A stretch of 64,000 nt of DNA from NCBI GenBank assembly GCA_040755155.1, contig JBFMBP010000157.1, positions 22,003-86,002 on the forward strand, read 5' to 3'. The stretch comes from Candidatus Omnitrophota bacterium. GTDB lineage: Bacteria > Hinthialibacterota > Hinthialibacteria > Hinthialibacterales > Hinthialibacteraceae. The notes under the pieces are model-generated. The model was not told the DNA's origin and did no database searches. It saw only the letters and a list, made by a program, of their open reading frames with translations. Made by a program: the position numbers and the translations under genes. Shown piece by piece: positions 35,761-43,771 of the stretch; position 1 is the first letter of the stretch, and the number at the start of each line of letters is the position of its first letter.

Positions 35761-36359
35761 CACGCTTCTCCTTCAATCATGGCGGCTAAATCGGGATCTT
35801 CGACTTCGATCAAAGCCTGCAGCCGTTTCAGCGACCGGTGCAGCCGCGTTCTCACGTTGGTTTCTTGCAATCCCGATGCCAGAGCCACATCGCCGATGCT
35901 CATGTCTTCAAAATATCGCATGGTCAAAATGAATTGATCCAGCGGCTTAAGGCGGTTGACGAATTGTAGAATTTTTTCGCCTACTCTTTCCATTTCGATA
36001 TTGCGCAAGGGATTGGCGGCGGTGGAAGCTTCCTGCGAATTTTTTTTCGTCATAACTCCAAACAACCGGCGCACTTTTTCCCGCCGGTAATGGGATACGA
36101 AAGAATTATGGGCGATGCGGTAGAGCCAGGACGAAAAGGGGATATTGCCGAGCCGGTAGGTCCGCAAACCGCGCAACGCTTTGATGAACGTTTCGGAAGT
36201 CAAGTCTTCCGCCAAAGCGGAATTGGAGCATAAACGATATAAATACAGGTAGATGCGATCGTAATACCGTTCGTAGAGCGGCGCAAAGGATTCCGGATCG
36301 GATCGCGCATCGGTAATGATCCGCGATTCCTCTTCTTTGGAAAGAGTGTTAAGACACAT
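35760..36359 (-). CDS. ECF-type RNA polymerase sigma factor
   Basis: A 199-residue sigma-70 family protein. Region 2 is clear (SFAPLYERYYDRIYLYLYRL, ALAEDLTSETFIKALRG, SSWLYRIAHNSFVSHYRRE) as is region 4 (LKPLDQFILTMRYFEDMSIGDVALASGLQETNVRTRLHRSLKRL). The start at 36359 fits the family length and has AGGA 5 bases upstream; an in-frame ATG at 36383 with GGAG upstream is an alternative. It heads an operon with a FecR-like gene and, downstream, the giant Ig-like repeat protein, its probable target. Confidence 0.9.
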   Translation of the reverse strand: MCLNTLSKEEESRIITDARSDPESFAPLYERYYDRIYLYLYRLCSNSALAEDLTSETFIKALRGLRTYRLGNIPFSSWLYRIAHNSFVSHYRREKVRRLFGVMTKKNSQEASTAANPLRNIEMERVGEKILQFVNRLKPLDQFILTMRYFEDMSIGDVALASGLQETNVRTRLHRSLKRLQALIEVEDPDLAAMIEGEA

Positions 36360-36569
36360 GTAATTCCTACAGGCCGAAACCATATATTCTCCATGCCGCA
36401 TCCTAACGTTCTTTAGGCTACAACGCATGAAGAATATTCGTTATTACATAAAATCGATGTTTTTCTTGAGATAAGATCAATCCATTGTAATGGAATTTCC
36501 AGAAAATCAAACAAGAATAACGATAATAATTCTTGTTTCGGCCAAGTTGTTATCCACTGGCCTCTGAAA

Positions 36570-38294
36570 TCATTCATAGTGGGGATCAATGCGCAGCCAG
36601 GTTAAAATGAACAGTCCCATCGAGGCGATCAGCATCCAGGAGGACTGCAAAAAAACCAATAATGGAAAAGAATTGCGAATAGGGACGCTTTCGCTATGGA
36701 AGATAACCATACAAATCGGCGATAGAACTGAATAGATCGGTTCGAAAAATCGATGATCGTTGCGCAATGCAAAAACTTCATGAACAAATTCGTTTAGGAA
36801 TATAAAGCCAAAAAAAATAAAGAGCACCGATCCAAAGGAAAGCGCATAAGCCGTGATCGTTTTACGCGTCCATGCGGAAAAAAAGAGGCCGATCGACATA
36901 TACAAACAAGCGGCGGCGAAATTGATGGCCACCGAACCTAACCAGAATCCAAAACCAATATGAGGATTAATATTTTCATAAGGATGGAGTAAAAAAATTA
37001 TGGATGAAAAACCGTAGAAAGCGCTAAAACGCAAGGCGAATATCCATAATCCCGCCTGGAATTTTCCCCATAAAATCGCTTGTGGCTTTAACGTCGTCGT
37101 TGAAAGCAGATGCCAGGTTTCCCGGTCGCGTTCTCCTCGGATGCCGTTAGCGGCGTAGGGAAGAATAAAACAAGGCGCCAGCAGCGTCGCGATAATGGCG
37201 GCGGCGTAATGCCATTCGTTGATTCTCATGCGTCCATCGGAAAGATGCAAGCCGATCAGGAGTATCGATACGTTCAATCCCGCCAGGGCGCCAAGCGAGA
37301 GGATCAATCGGATATGCTTGCATCTCCACATCTCTCGCAATTCTTTCCATGCGATTAAGTCGCGGGACGTCATAAGAAGTTGAGTAAGAAATGGAAAGGA
37401 GTCGTAAGAAAGGATGGCGCGAAATTTCAATGTCCTGAAAAATTTCCTGCTTTTTCCGGCGTTGAAACGTTCGATCTTCCGCGCAAGCATCCAATAGCAG
37501 GCGCAGAGCAGAATAAGAATGACGCAGATCACGAATATTCCATGTACAGCGTAAGGATTCGCTTTGGCGAATAGACCCTGAGTTGATCCTAATGGACCGC
37601 TGAAAAATAAAACGGCGAGGATTATGGGCGAACAATATAAAAGAATTCCTGGATTATGCGGGTAAATGATTACGAGGAGAAGTATCAAGCCGACCGTATA
37701 ACAAAGGGTGAAAATATAGGCCGCGGAGATGGAATGGATCGTCCGTTTCCAGGCGATGGAACATAACAAACCCCCCAGACCGCAAACGGCGACAAGTTCC
37801 GTAGCCATCCCGTAGATGAAAAGAATTTCATTCGGCGAAATGCCTCCCACCGTGGCGCAGAGACCGTAAATCGGGACGAGCGACAACATCAAAATCCAAA
37901 CGAAGAAGACCGACGATAAAAATTTTCCTAAGAGTATGCTGGCTAGGCTTAGCGGCGTCGTCGAAAGCAATTCCCACGAATCGCGTTCGTATTCCAGATT
38001 GACGCAAGTCGCGGAAAAGAGGGGAATCATCAGCAAAATGCAAATCCCTTCCACGCAATTCAGAACCATAAACAATTCCCGCGCCTGGCGCTCCCACTGA
38101 GCCGTATTCAATCCCATGTTGAGCAGAAACTCGTACCAAATTAAAGAGAATACGAATACGCCCATTCCTAAGAATAAAAACAGATAAACGAAGGAACTTT
38201 TTTTCCGCAGCCGTTCCACCAGTTCGCGCAGAATCACGGGATTGTTGATTAATCGCGGGCGTTCGCGCCAAATCATCCGCAAAGTTGAATTCAT
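36570..38294 (-). CDS. Internally duplicated ABC-2-type permease
   Basis: A 574-residue membrane protein with about 14 hydrophobic segments. It is built of two copies of one module: residues 104-125 (ERDSWELLSTTPL...LLGKF) and 388-412 (DRETWHLLSTTTL...LWGKF) share the same signature, and each is preceded by an N-terminal helix with a KELREMW/RELVERL motif. This matches ABC-2 type permease subunits of the NatB/GldF group. The ATG at 38294 is chosen over an earlier frame start at 38345, which lies inside a pseudogene remnant. No ATP-binding subunit is encoded next to it. A PadR regulator gene lies upstream. Confidence 0.78.
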   Translation of the reverse strand: MNSTLRMIWRERPRLINNPVILRELVERLRKKSSFVYLFLFLGMGVFVFSLIWYEFLLNMGLNTAQWERQARELFMVLNCVEGICILLMIPLFSATCVNLEYERDSWELLSTTPLSLASILLGKFLSSVFFVWILMLSLVPIYGLCATVGGISPNEILFIYGMATELVAVCGLGGLLCSIAWKRTIHSISAAYIFTLCYTVGLILLLVIIYPHNPGILLYCSPIILAVLFFSGPLGSTQGLFAKANPYAVHGIFVICVILILLCACYWMLARKIERFNAGKSRKFFRTLKFRAILSYDSFPFLTQLLMTSRDLIAWKELREMWRCKHIRLILSLGALAGLNVSILLIGLHLSDGRMRINEWHYAAAIIATLLAPCFILPYAANGIRGERDRETWHLLSTTTLKPQAILWGKFQAGLWIFALRFSAFYGFSSIIFLLHPYENINPHIGFGFWLGSVAINFAAACLYMSIGLFFSAWTRKTITAYALSFGSVLFIFFGFIFLNEFVHEVFALRNDHRFFEPIYSVLSPICMVIFHSESVPIRNSFPLLVFLQSSWMLIASMGLFILTWLRIDPHYE

Positions 38295-38310
38295 TTTATG
38301 AAGTCTTTCG

Positions 38311-38493
38311 TCATCGAGGCAGAGTCCAAACGATATCCCCCGCATTAGTTTCGTCTTCTCCTGAATTGGCGGGAACGCCTCCGTCGTCTTTCATATTCCA
38401 TCCGTAACTATAAATAACGCAGCCGCTGTCTTCCGTCCGGTAATTGAATGCTTTCCCGCTGAAAGGTTCGGGGGGGATTTCGCCCAAGGATTC
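38311..38493 (-). pseudogene. C-terminal remnant of an unidentified secreted-protein gene
   Basis: The minus strand reads ESLGEIPPEPFSGKAFNYR, TEDSGCVIYSYGWNMKDDGG and VPANSGEDETNAGDIVWTLP before a stop at 38311. This resembles the C-terminal end common in proteins of Planctomycetota-like bacteria (PxDPFSGKPLxYR ... YSVGxDxKDDGG ... DIVW). No start codon with a ribosome site precedes it; the frame is closed about 50 bases upstream. It is thus a gene fragment left between the PadR and ABC-2 permease genes. Confidence 0.6.
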
Positions 38494-38557
38494 CTTATTT
38501 TTTCGTTTTTGGGAAAAACATGCGATCCCCCCTTTTTATTCGTCGAGCGGCGTCTAT

Positions 38558-38911
38558 TTATTTTTCGTTCGCCGCTTTATTCGTTTTCTCTTCTAAAGTC
38601 ATACTCATAGCTCGCGAAAAGAAACTCCAATCGCGCTTGTCGTCTTTTAACGTTTTCTCTCCTCTTGGAGTCAGGGAATAGAGCCGGACTTTCGGACCTT
38701 TTTCCCGTTCCTTCCACTCCGATGAGATCAACCCTTCTTTTTCCATTTTGGGCAGGGTAGGGTATATCGTTCCTTCGCCGAAGGAAAACACTCCCAGGCT
38801 TTTTTCTTCTATGCGCTCGTTCAAACCATAAGCATGGCAAGGGCCGTCTTGCAGGACGGCCAGAATAATCGTTTTCAAATGGCCTTTCATCACTTCGCGG
38901 TCGAACTTCAT
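38558..38911 (-). CDS. PadR-family transcriptional regulator
   Basis: A 117-residue winged-helix regulator. The PadR domain is clear: KGHLKTIILAVLQDGPCHAYGL, then GTIYPTLPKMEKEGLISSEW, then RLYSLTPRGEK. Such proteins commonly repress a neighbouring transporter operon. Here the nearest candidate is the ABC-2 permease downstream, beyond a gene remnant. A perfect 7-bp dyad (TTATAAT-N7-ATTATAA) lies 9 bases before the start codon and overlaps the likely -10 element, which suggests autorepression. Confidence 0.9.
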   Translation of the reverse strand: MKFDREVMKGHLKTIILAVLQDGPCHAYGLNERIEEKSLGVFSFGEGTIYPTLPKMEKEGLISSEWKEREKGPKVRLYSLTPRGEKTLKDDKRDWSFFSRAMSMTLEEKTNKAANEK

Positions 38912-38920
38912 GACTATACC

Positions 38921-38941
38921 TTATAATAAAAGGGATTATAA
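38921..38941 (-). promoter_or_regulatory. Operator-like dyad in the padR promoter
   Basis: TTATAAT (38921-38927) and ATTATAA (38935-38941) are exact reverse complements spaced by 7 bases. On the minus strand the inner half overlaps a -10-like TATAAG and lies close to the ribosome site. The position and symmetry fit binding of the PadR dimer to its own promoter; this is inference. Confidence 0.5.
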
Positions 38942-39080
38942 TGCAAGGGTATAAATAGATAAATTTCGAAAAATGGGAAATGTGAATTTTCTAATTGATT
39001 TTTATTGACTTAGTTCTTTTATCTTCAATCGATTTTGATTTAAAAAGCCGATCAATTAAGAACGTGAAAGGATAGAATGA

Positions 39081-39932
39081 ATGCGTTTTGGGGTGCATGT
39101 TTCTATTGCAGGAGGCGTCCATCAAGGCTTGTTGCGGGCGGTTAATTTGGGATGCGAAACAGCCCAGTTATTTCTCGTCAATCCCCGATCTTGGTCGTCA
39201 AAGCCATTGGCAGACGATGAGATCGAACGCTATCTCTCGGCGAGAAATGGGGCGGCGCGAGAAGTCTCGCCTATCGCTGCGCACATGCCCTATCTGCCCA
39301 ATTTGGCGGCTTCCAACGACGAAATTTTTCAAAAAAGCATCATCTCGCTTCGCGATAATTTGGAACGCTGCGACGCCTTGCGAATCGATTATCTGGTTTT
39401 GCATTTTGGAAAAGGCGATAAGAGCCAAGGACTTCATCGGATGCGGGAAGGCATTCTAAGAGCTTATGGCGAAGACCGTCGCCGAGTATGCCTTCTTTTG
39501 GAAAATACGGCGGGGCAGGGAACGGAAATAGGTTCAAAACTACCTGAAATATCAGAGTTTTACTCCATGATCCCTCAAGGAATTTCTAAAGGCGTTTGTC
39601 TCGATTCCTGCCATGCTATCGCTTCAGGATATGATATAAGCCGTACCAAAGGATTGAAATCGCTTATGGATGAATTCAAGAAATACCTTGGTTTAGCAGA
39701 ACTTAAACTACTTCACTTGAATGATTCCACAAAGCCGTTGGGTAGCCAGGTCGACCGTCACGCCAAGATCGGAGAAGGGCATATTGGTTTGGATGGTTTT
39801 CGACGAATTTTTTCTACGTCTCCTTTTCGTAATTTGCCTGGAATTCTTGAAACGCCGCGTAAATGCGATGAAGACGACATTTCCAGCCTCATGCTTGTCA
39901 AATCGCTTGCAGCACAGAATCGTAAGTCATAA
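39081..39932 (+). CDS. nfo: Deoxyribonuclease IV (apurinic endonuclease, Nfo family)
   Basis: A 283-residue TIM-barrel endonuclease that cuts DNA 5' to abasic sites during base excision repair. It starts FGVHVSIAGGVHQGL and shows the zinc-ligand motifs AAHMPYLPNLA, VLHFGKG, LLLENTAGQGTEIG, GVCLDSCHA, LLHLNDS and the typical end HIGLDGFRRIF. The length is normal for the family. GAAAGGA precedes the ATG. It stands alone, convergent with dtd, and is followed by a long AT-rich island. Confidence 0.92.
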   Translation: MRFGVHVSIAGGVHQGLLRAVNLGCETAQLFLVNPRSWSSKPLADDEIERYLSARNGAAREVSPIAAHMPYLPNLAASNDEIFQKSIISLRDNLERCDALRIDYLVLHFGKGDKSQGLHRMREGILRAYGEDRRRVCLLLENTAGQGTEIGSKLPEISEFYSMIPQGISKGVCLDSCHAIASGYDISRTKGLKSLMDEFKKYLGLAELKLLHLNDSTKPLGSQVDRHAKIGEGHIGLDGFRRIFSTSPFRNLPGILETPRKCDEDDISSLMLVKSLAAQNRKS

Positions 39933-40625
39933 TTTTTTTTATTGACTTACGGCATAAAACATATGTTTCTCCATTCACACTCTCTTTTTTCCGTTTCACA
40001 AATAGAGTTCAATCATCCGAGAGTTTATAACATTATAATTTATCATATAATCATCTCTAAATAGCCATGATGGCAGTAATTCATATTGAAGATAATCGAA
40101 AAGTAACTCCGATCTCATAGGAAAAGAGGATTCATTTTGGAGAATTATCGCGTACATATTTTTAATAAATCTATATCAATAAGTAAGATAGAATAAATCA
40201 TAACGTTATAATGTTATTAAATTATAATAAAATAACATTATAATATTTATGACTGTGGACGATATTTCATTATAATTTTATAAAATTATGATAATTAAAG
40301 ATTCGATTGAATTGTATGATATGATTCTTCCTCCATCTTAATTGTTTTCTGAGAAAATATGTAAAATTGAAAGTAAATCCTGGCAAGAATTAGAATACGT
40401 AAATCCCTTCAATTGATATGATGATAAATAACTTGAAGTATATGGAGTTGATTTGAAGCCGAATGGTCTTTTCTTTACGTTTTTTTTGAGAAAATCAACG
40501 AAAAATCAATCCATTATCGTCTGATTGGACGATGGAATCTTTATAGAAATAGATAGAGATCGGTTAATGAATTTACTGATAGTATATTGAGTAAATTCAA
40601 TCTTATAAAACATCTTAACTTGCTA
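39933..40625. other. AT-rich gene-free island
   Basis: Nearly 700 bases between two convergent genes (nfo and dtd) contain no credible reading frame. The composition is far richer in A and T than the rest of the window, with many TTATAAT/ATTATAA phrases. It holds a perfect inverted repeat at 40206-40243. No tRNA, terminator or origin box was found. It may be foreign DNA, a nucleoid-protein binding region or a structural spacer. Confidence 0.55.
40206..40243. repeat. Perfect 13-bp inverted repeat in the AT-rich island
   Basis: TTATAATGTTATT at 40206-40218 is the exact reverse complement of AATAACATTATAA at 40231-40243; the loop is 12 A/T-only bases. It lacks a T-run after it and is not a standard terminator. 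Confidence 0.65.
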
Positions 40626-41084
40626 TTAGGAAATGGAATTGGCCGTTGGAGAATCGAGGATGATGGTTACAGGACCGTCGTTCACTAGTTCCACATCCAT
40701 CATGGCGGCGAATCGGCCTGATTCGGTTTTAATGCCTCGATTACGCAGCCATAGGATTCCTTTCTCGTATAGGTCATTGGCTTTTTCGGGCGGCGCCGCT
40801 TTCGTAAAATCAGGGCGGCGGCCTTTACGGCATTCGCCGTAGAGGGTGAACTGAGATACAAGTAAAACCTCGCCTCCTATATCAAGAAGAGACCGATCGA
40901 ATTTACCCGCTTCGTTGGGGAAGAGGCGCATCTGGCAGATCTTTTCCAAAAGCCAGTTTAAGTCGGCTTCCGTATCTTCATGCGCGACAGCGAGAAAGAT
41001 AAGCAATCCCTTTCCAATTTTTCCTGCCGATGCGTTATCGATTCTTACTTCCGCCCGGCTTACTCTTTGAATCACCGCCCGCAT
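40626..41084 (-). CDS. dtd: D-aminoacyl-tRNA deacylase
   Basis: A 152-residue proofreading enzyme that removes D-amino acids (and glycine) from mischarged tRNA. The protein is near full-length and shows the hallmarks MRAVIQRVSRAEV, LLVSQFTLYG (the SQFTL motif) and MMDVELVNDGPVTIILD (the NxGPxT-type motif). AAGGAG lies 8 bases before the ATG, inside the end of the upstream gene, which overlaps by 50 bases. Confidence 0.93.
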   Translation of the reverse strand: MRAVIQRVSRAEVRIDNASAGKIGKGLLIFLAVAHEDTEADLNWLLEKICQMRLFPNEAGKFDRSLLDIGGEVLLVSQFTLYGECRKGRRPDFTKAAPPEKANDLYEKGILWLRNRGIKTESGRFAAMMDVELVNDGPVTIILDSPTANSIS

Positions 41085-41706
41085 TTTCCATCTCCTTGCA
41101 GGTTTCGAGCAGGGTAATTTTCCGCTCGGACAATTGGGTAATTGCGCCGGGCAGTTCTCTCAGCAAACGTTCCGCCTTGAGCCGTTCTACGGCGGCGATA
41201 TATTTTCCTTTTCGCGCCCGGATGTTTTTTTCTTCTTTTTTTAGCGCCCAAAAAACGTCTGTGGTTTGCGACAATTCTTTTTCCACCTCGAGCAATTGCC
41301 GCCGGATTTCTTCTATGCTAAGAGGGGGGGGAGCGGTTTGTGGAAGTGGACCGGCTTTCGCCGGTTTTTTGACGGGAGGAGGGAAAGGAGAGAGCAGGGA
41401 AGGGGGATTAATTGCGGAGGACGGTTCCAGATGCATGCGTCCGGAAGCGAGAGCGTCCATCATCATAATTAACTGCGGAATGCGCGATGGCGGAGGAAGC
41501 GGACGGACCCTTGGCTTCGTTTGCGCCGGTTCCGGCCCCGACAATCCCATCGCGAACATAAAGCCTTGCCGGTCAGTAAGATAAATATTTCGCAATTGCT
41601 CTACCATGTTTTTCAGTTTGGGATCGTTCAAGGCGATTTTTTCCGCCTTGTCGAGCATGGCCTTGAGCTTGGCTTCCAATTGCGAGCGAGAATCCCTAGA
41701 GGGCAT
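41035..41706 (-). CDS. Proline-rich coiled-coil protein of unknown function
   Basis: A 223-residue protein with an N-terminal helical part (LEAKLKAMLDKAEKIALNDP), a central proline-rich linker (PRVRPLPPPSRIPQ; LSPFPPPVKKPAKAGPLP) and a C-terminal coiled coil (EEIRRQLLEVEKELSQTTD). No signal peptide and no known domain. The ATG at 41706 is a guess: no strong ribosome site is visible, and the frame extends to 41808 through an interspersed repeat. Its 3' end overlaps the dtd start by 50 bases, which supports that it is translated. Confidence 0.6.
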   Translation of the reverse strand: MPSRDSRSQLEAKLKAMLDKAEKIALNDPKLKNMVEQLRNIYLTDRQGFMFAMGLSGPEPAQTKPRVRPLPPPSRIPQLIMMMDALASGRMHLEPSSAINPPSLLSPFPPPVKKPAKAGPLPQTAPPPLSIEEIRRQLLEVEKELSQTTDVFWALKKEEKNIRARKGKYIAAVERLKAERLLRELPGAITQLSERKITLLETCKEMENAGGDSKSKPGGSKNR

Positions 41707-41741
41707 GGACGTTTTTTCTTTTCTGAAACGCTTCGGAAATC

Positions 41742-41771
41742 GTAAGGTGGATCGAGCGAAGCAAGCCCCAC
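41742..41771. repeat. Interspersed repeat related to GGCTCAAAGCGAAGCG, copy 3
   Basis: GTAAGGTGGATCGAGCGAAGCAAGCCCCAC shares the flanks GTAGG/GTAAGG and CCCAC and the CGAAGC core with the elements at 13893 and 35145, but is more diverged. It lies upstream of the proline-rich protein gene. Confidence 0.5.
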
Positions 41772-41959
41772 TAAATATCTGAAACGCATCTGTTTCTTCC
41801 TGACACAATCCACAAAAGCAATTGGGATGCTCCTAAAATGCTTCAATTACATCCCAGCAGTCGTTGTTTTCGAATCGCGATTATGGTTTAATAAACCAGT
41901 TATACGGCTGTTTTAGAGAAACTTGAAGTTTTTTTTAGAAATTGGGATTGCAAACTACT

Positions 41960-42991
41960 ATGACGATAAATCGCGCTTCGCTTAAAGGTTTGAGTATTTC
42001 CATTGTTCTTTTCGCTGTTTTCGCATTGACGGGCTGCAAAGGGCCGCAGGGACCTTCTTTCAACGATCAAGTAAAAGAAGCGTTGAATCATTATTACAAG
42101 GGAGACAAACTCGAACGCAACGGCGATCTGAAAGGCGCCAGGGAAGAGTACGAAGCATCGATCGCCATTTCTCCCCGTCCTATGGCTTATTATAGCCTGG
42201 CTCAAGTATTGGCCGCTCAGGAACAATACGATGAGGCGGAAAAATGTTTGGATGCGGCCATCCGCTTAAGCCCTGGTTTTAAAGCCGTCGCCCAGAGGAA
42301 AATGCAGATTCAAATCATGCGCCGATCCTCGGCGGGTGAAACGCTGAAGATAGATCAAACTCCTGCCCCAACCGTGTCGGCGGAGCCGGAGAAAAAATCT
42401 GCGCTTCCACCAGCAGCAGAAACCCCTAAAACCAAAACAACGGCGCCTGCTGTGGAAAAAACGACGCCGGCGGAAGCAGCGCCTGCCTCGCCAAAGAAAA
42501 CCGAAGCCGAACCGCTTCTCGATGCGGAAAATCAAACTTTATATAACCAAGCCAAGGATGCGATTTCGGCGGGGAATTGGCCCCTAACCGTCGAATTGTG
42601 CCAGCGCATTTTAGAAAAAGATCCCCAACAACCTATCGTCCTCTACAATCTCGGCTTTGCGCATATACATTTGAATCAATATGAAGAAGCGGAAAAGGCT
42701 TTTCGCCGCGTTACGGAATTGGATCCCGCCTTTGCCGACGCCTACAACGATCTGGGCGTGGTTCTGGAATACCTTGGACGCAGCGGCGAGGCCTCGCAAG
42801 CGTACGATAAAGCCATTCAAGCCGGCAATCGCGGCGATGCGTATTTCAATCTGGCTCATATCAAAGAGAAATCCGGCGAATATAAAGAAGCGATCTCTTT
42901 GTTCGAGAAATATCTCCAATTCGAAGGACAAGGCGCCTACGCTGAACATGCCCGGCAACGAATCGAGAAACTGCGCCGTATGGCTTATTGA
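41960..42991 (+). CDS. TPR-repeat lipoprotein
   Basis: A 343-residue lipoprotein: signal peptide with lipobox LTGC (SIVLFAVFALTGCKGP), two N-terminal TPR-like helices (about 35-95), a long proline/alanine/threonine linker (about 120-180) and several C-terminal TPR units (AKDAISAGNWPLTVELCQ; VLYNLGFAHIHLNQYEEAEKAFRRV; AYNDLGVVLEYLGRSGEASQAYDKAI). TPRs act as protein-protein scaffolds, so it may organise an envelope complex. The ATG at 41960 is preferred to the TTG at 41942. Its stop lies 2 bases before the next gene's start. Confidence 0.85.
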   Translation: MTINRASLKGLSISIVLFAVFALTGCKGPQGPSFNDQVKEALNHYYKGDKLERNGDLKGAREEYEASIAISPRPMAYYSLAQVLAAQEQYDEAEKCLDAAIRLSPGFKAVAQRKMQIQIMRRSSAGETLKIDQTPAPTVSAEPEKKSALPPAAETPKTKTTAPAVEKTTPAEAAPASPKKTEAEPLLDAENQTLYNQAKDAISAGNWPLTVELCQRILEKDPQQPIVLYNLGFAHIHLNQYEEAEKAFRRVTELDPAFADAYNDLGVVLEYLGRSGEASQAYDKAIQAGNRGDAYFNLAHIKEKSGEYKEAISLFEKYLQFEGQGAYAEHARQRIEKLRRMAY

Positions 42992-42993
42992 CG

Positions 42994-43416
42994 ATGGATG
43001 CATCCGTTCTATACAACGATAATCCCATATTCTGGCGGGAAAATCTGCTGAATATTCTCGCCGGATTGGAATGGCGTCTTGGACAGATTCGAGAAATGAG
43101 GCGATCGCTATCCGAAATCTGCCGGGCAGCCGTTGAATTAAAAGGGCAGGAGTTCTTATTTATGTTTCGCAATAAATTCGGTTTAACGAAAAAAGACGCC
43201 AAAAAACTGTTTTACGATTACCACAGCAAAGATGCAAAGGCAGATGAAGCCGAAGAAGCCGAAGGGAAAGAACCGATTAAGCCGCCGGAAACCACCGATC
43301 AAAAAATCGCGATGATTATGGATTACATGCAAGAAACTTCCATCAAACTCGACCGCATCGAGAGCGATATCGCCGCCCTTAAGGAACAAGTCGAACTCAT
43401 ACTGAAACGCATCTAA
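42994..43416 (+). CDS. Small helical protein of unknown function
   Basis: A 140-residue cytoplasmic protein with an N-terminal helical block (FWRENLLNILAGLEWRLGQI), an acidic lysine-rich linker (KADEAEEAEGKEP) and a C-terminal coiled coil (IKLDRIESDIAALKEQVELI). No family recognised. It starts 2 bases after the stop of the TPR lipoprotein gene and is probably co-translated with it. Confidence 0.7.
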   Translation: MDASVLYNDNPIFWRENLLNILAGLEWRLGQIREMRRSLSEICRAAVELKGQEFLFMFRNKFGLTKKDAKKLFYDYHSKDAKADEAEEAEGKEPIKPPETTDQKIAMIMDYMQETSIKLDRIESDIAALKEQVELILKRI

Positions 43417-43468
43417 TTTTTTTTAAGAAAGTCCTCAAAGCAATCTTTTTTACACCGTTCAATGTTTA

Positions 43469-43484
43469 CATAATATATATTATG
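43469..43484. repeat. 16-bp A/T palindrome in a gene-free spacer
   Basis: CATAATATATATTATG is a perfect palindrome. A second palindrome, TAACATATGTTA, lies about 90 bases downstream. Both fall in the spacer 43417-43771, which contains no gene but includes the interspersed repeat at 43599-43690. Their role, if any, is unknown. Confidence 0.45.
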
Positions 43485-43598
43485 CGAATATATGTACCGC
43501 CTATTTTCTTCCGGTATCATTCCTTCTTTTAGAACGCACCCGTTAATATAATGTTCGCTGGGATTTAGAATGACATAACATATGTTACGCAATTCCAT

Positions 43599-43690
43599 CC
43601 CCTCGCCCTTTGGGAGAGGGTTAGGGTGAGGGGTTTTAAGTCCAACCATATCAACCTTCACCTAACCTCTCCCAATCTTGGGAGAGGGAT
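43599..43690. repeat. Extragenic palindromic repeat of the CCTCGCCCTTTGGGAGAGG type, copy 1
   Basis: CCCTCGCCCTTTGGGAGAGGG, TTAGGGTGAGGG and ATCAACCTTCACCTAACCTC followed by TCCCAATCTTGGGAGAGG form a compound palindromic element. A second copy with the same order is at 63818-63895. Translated on the minus strand it yields PHPNPLPKGEG, a hallmark of spurious proteins in many bacteria. The 82-codon frame over it (43413-43661) is therefore not a gene. Confidence 0.85.
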
Positions 43691-43771
43691 TGGAAAAGCA
43701 GCAAATTCATAGTAAAACTGTATTCGTGCGTAATATGAGTGACATCACTTTATTTCAAGGAGAGTATTCCC

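Noticed and set aside
38999-39953. Matching TTTTTATTGACTTA on both sides of nfo, suggesting a mobile insertion
   Set aside because: A 14-base A/T-rich match is expected by chance several times in 64 kb, and no recombinase or other mobile-element sign is present.
39961-40620. Possible replication origin in the AT-rich island
   Set aside because: No cluster of DnaA boxes (TTATCCACA-like) is visible and neither dnaA nor dnaN lies nearby.
43413-43661. 82-codon minus-strand frame with PHPNPLPKGEG
   Set aside because: This motif is produced by an interspersed palindromic repeat, and the rest of the frame is low-complexity with no ribosome site.
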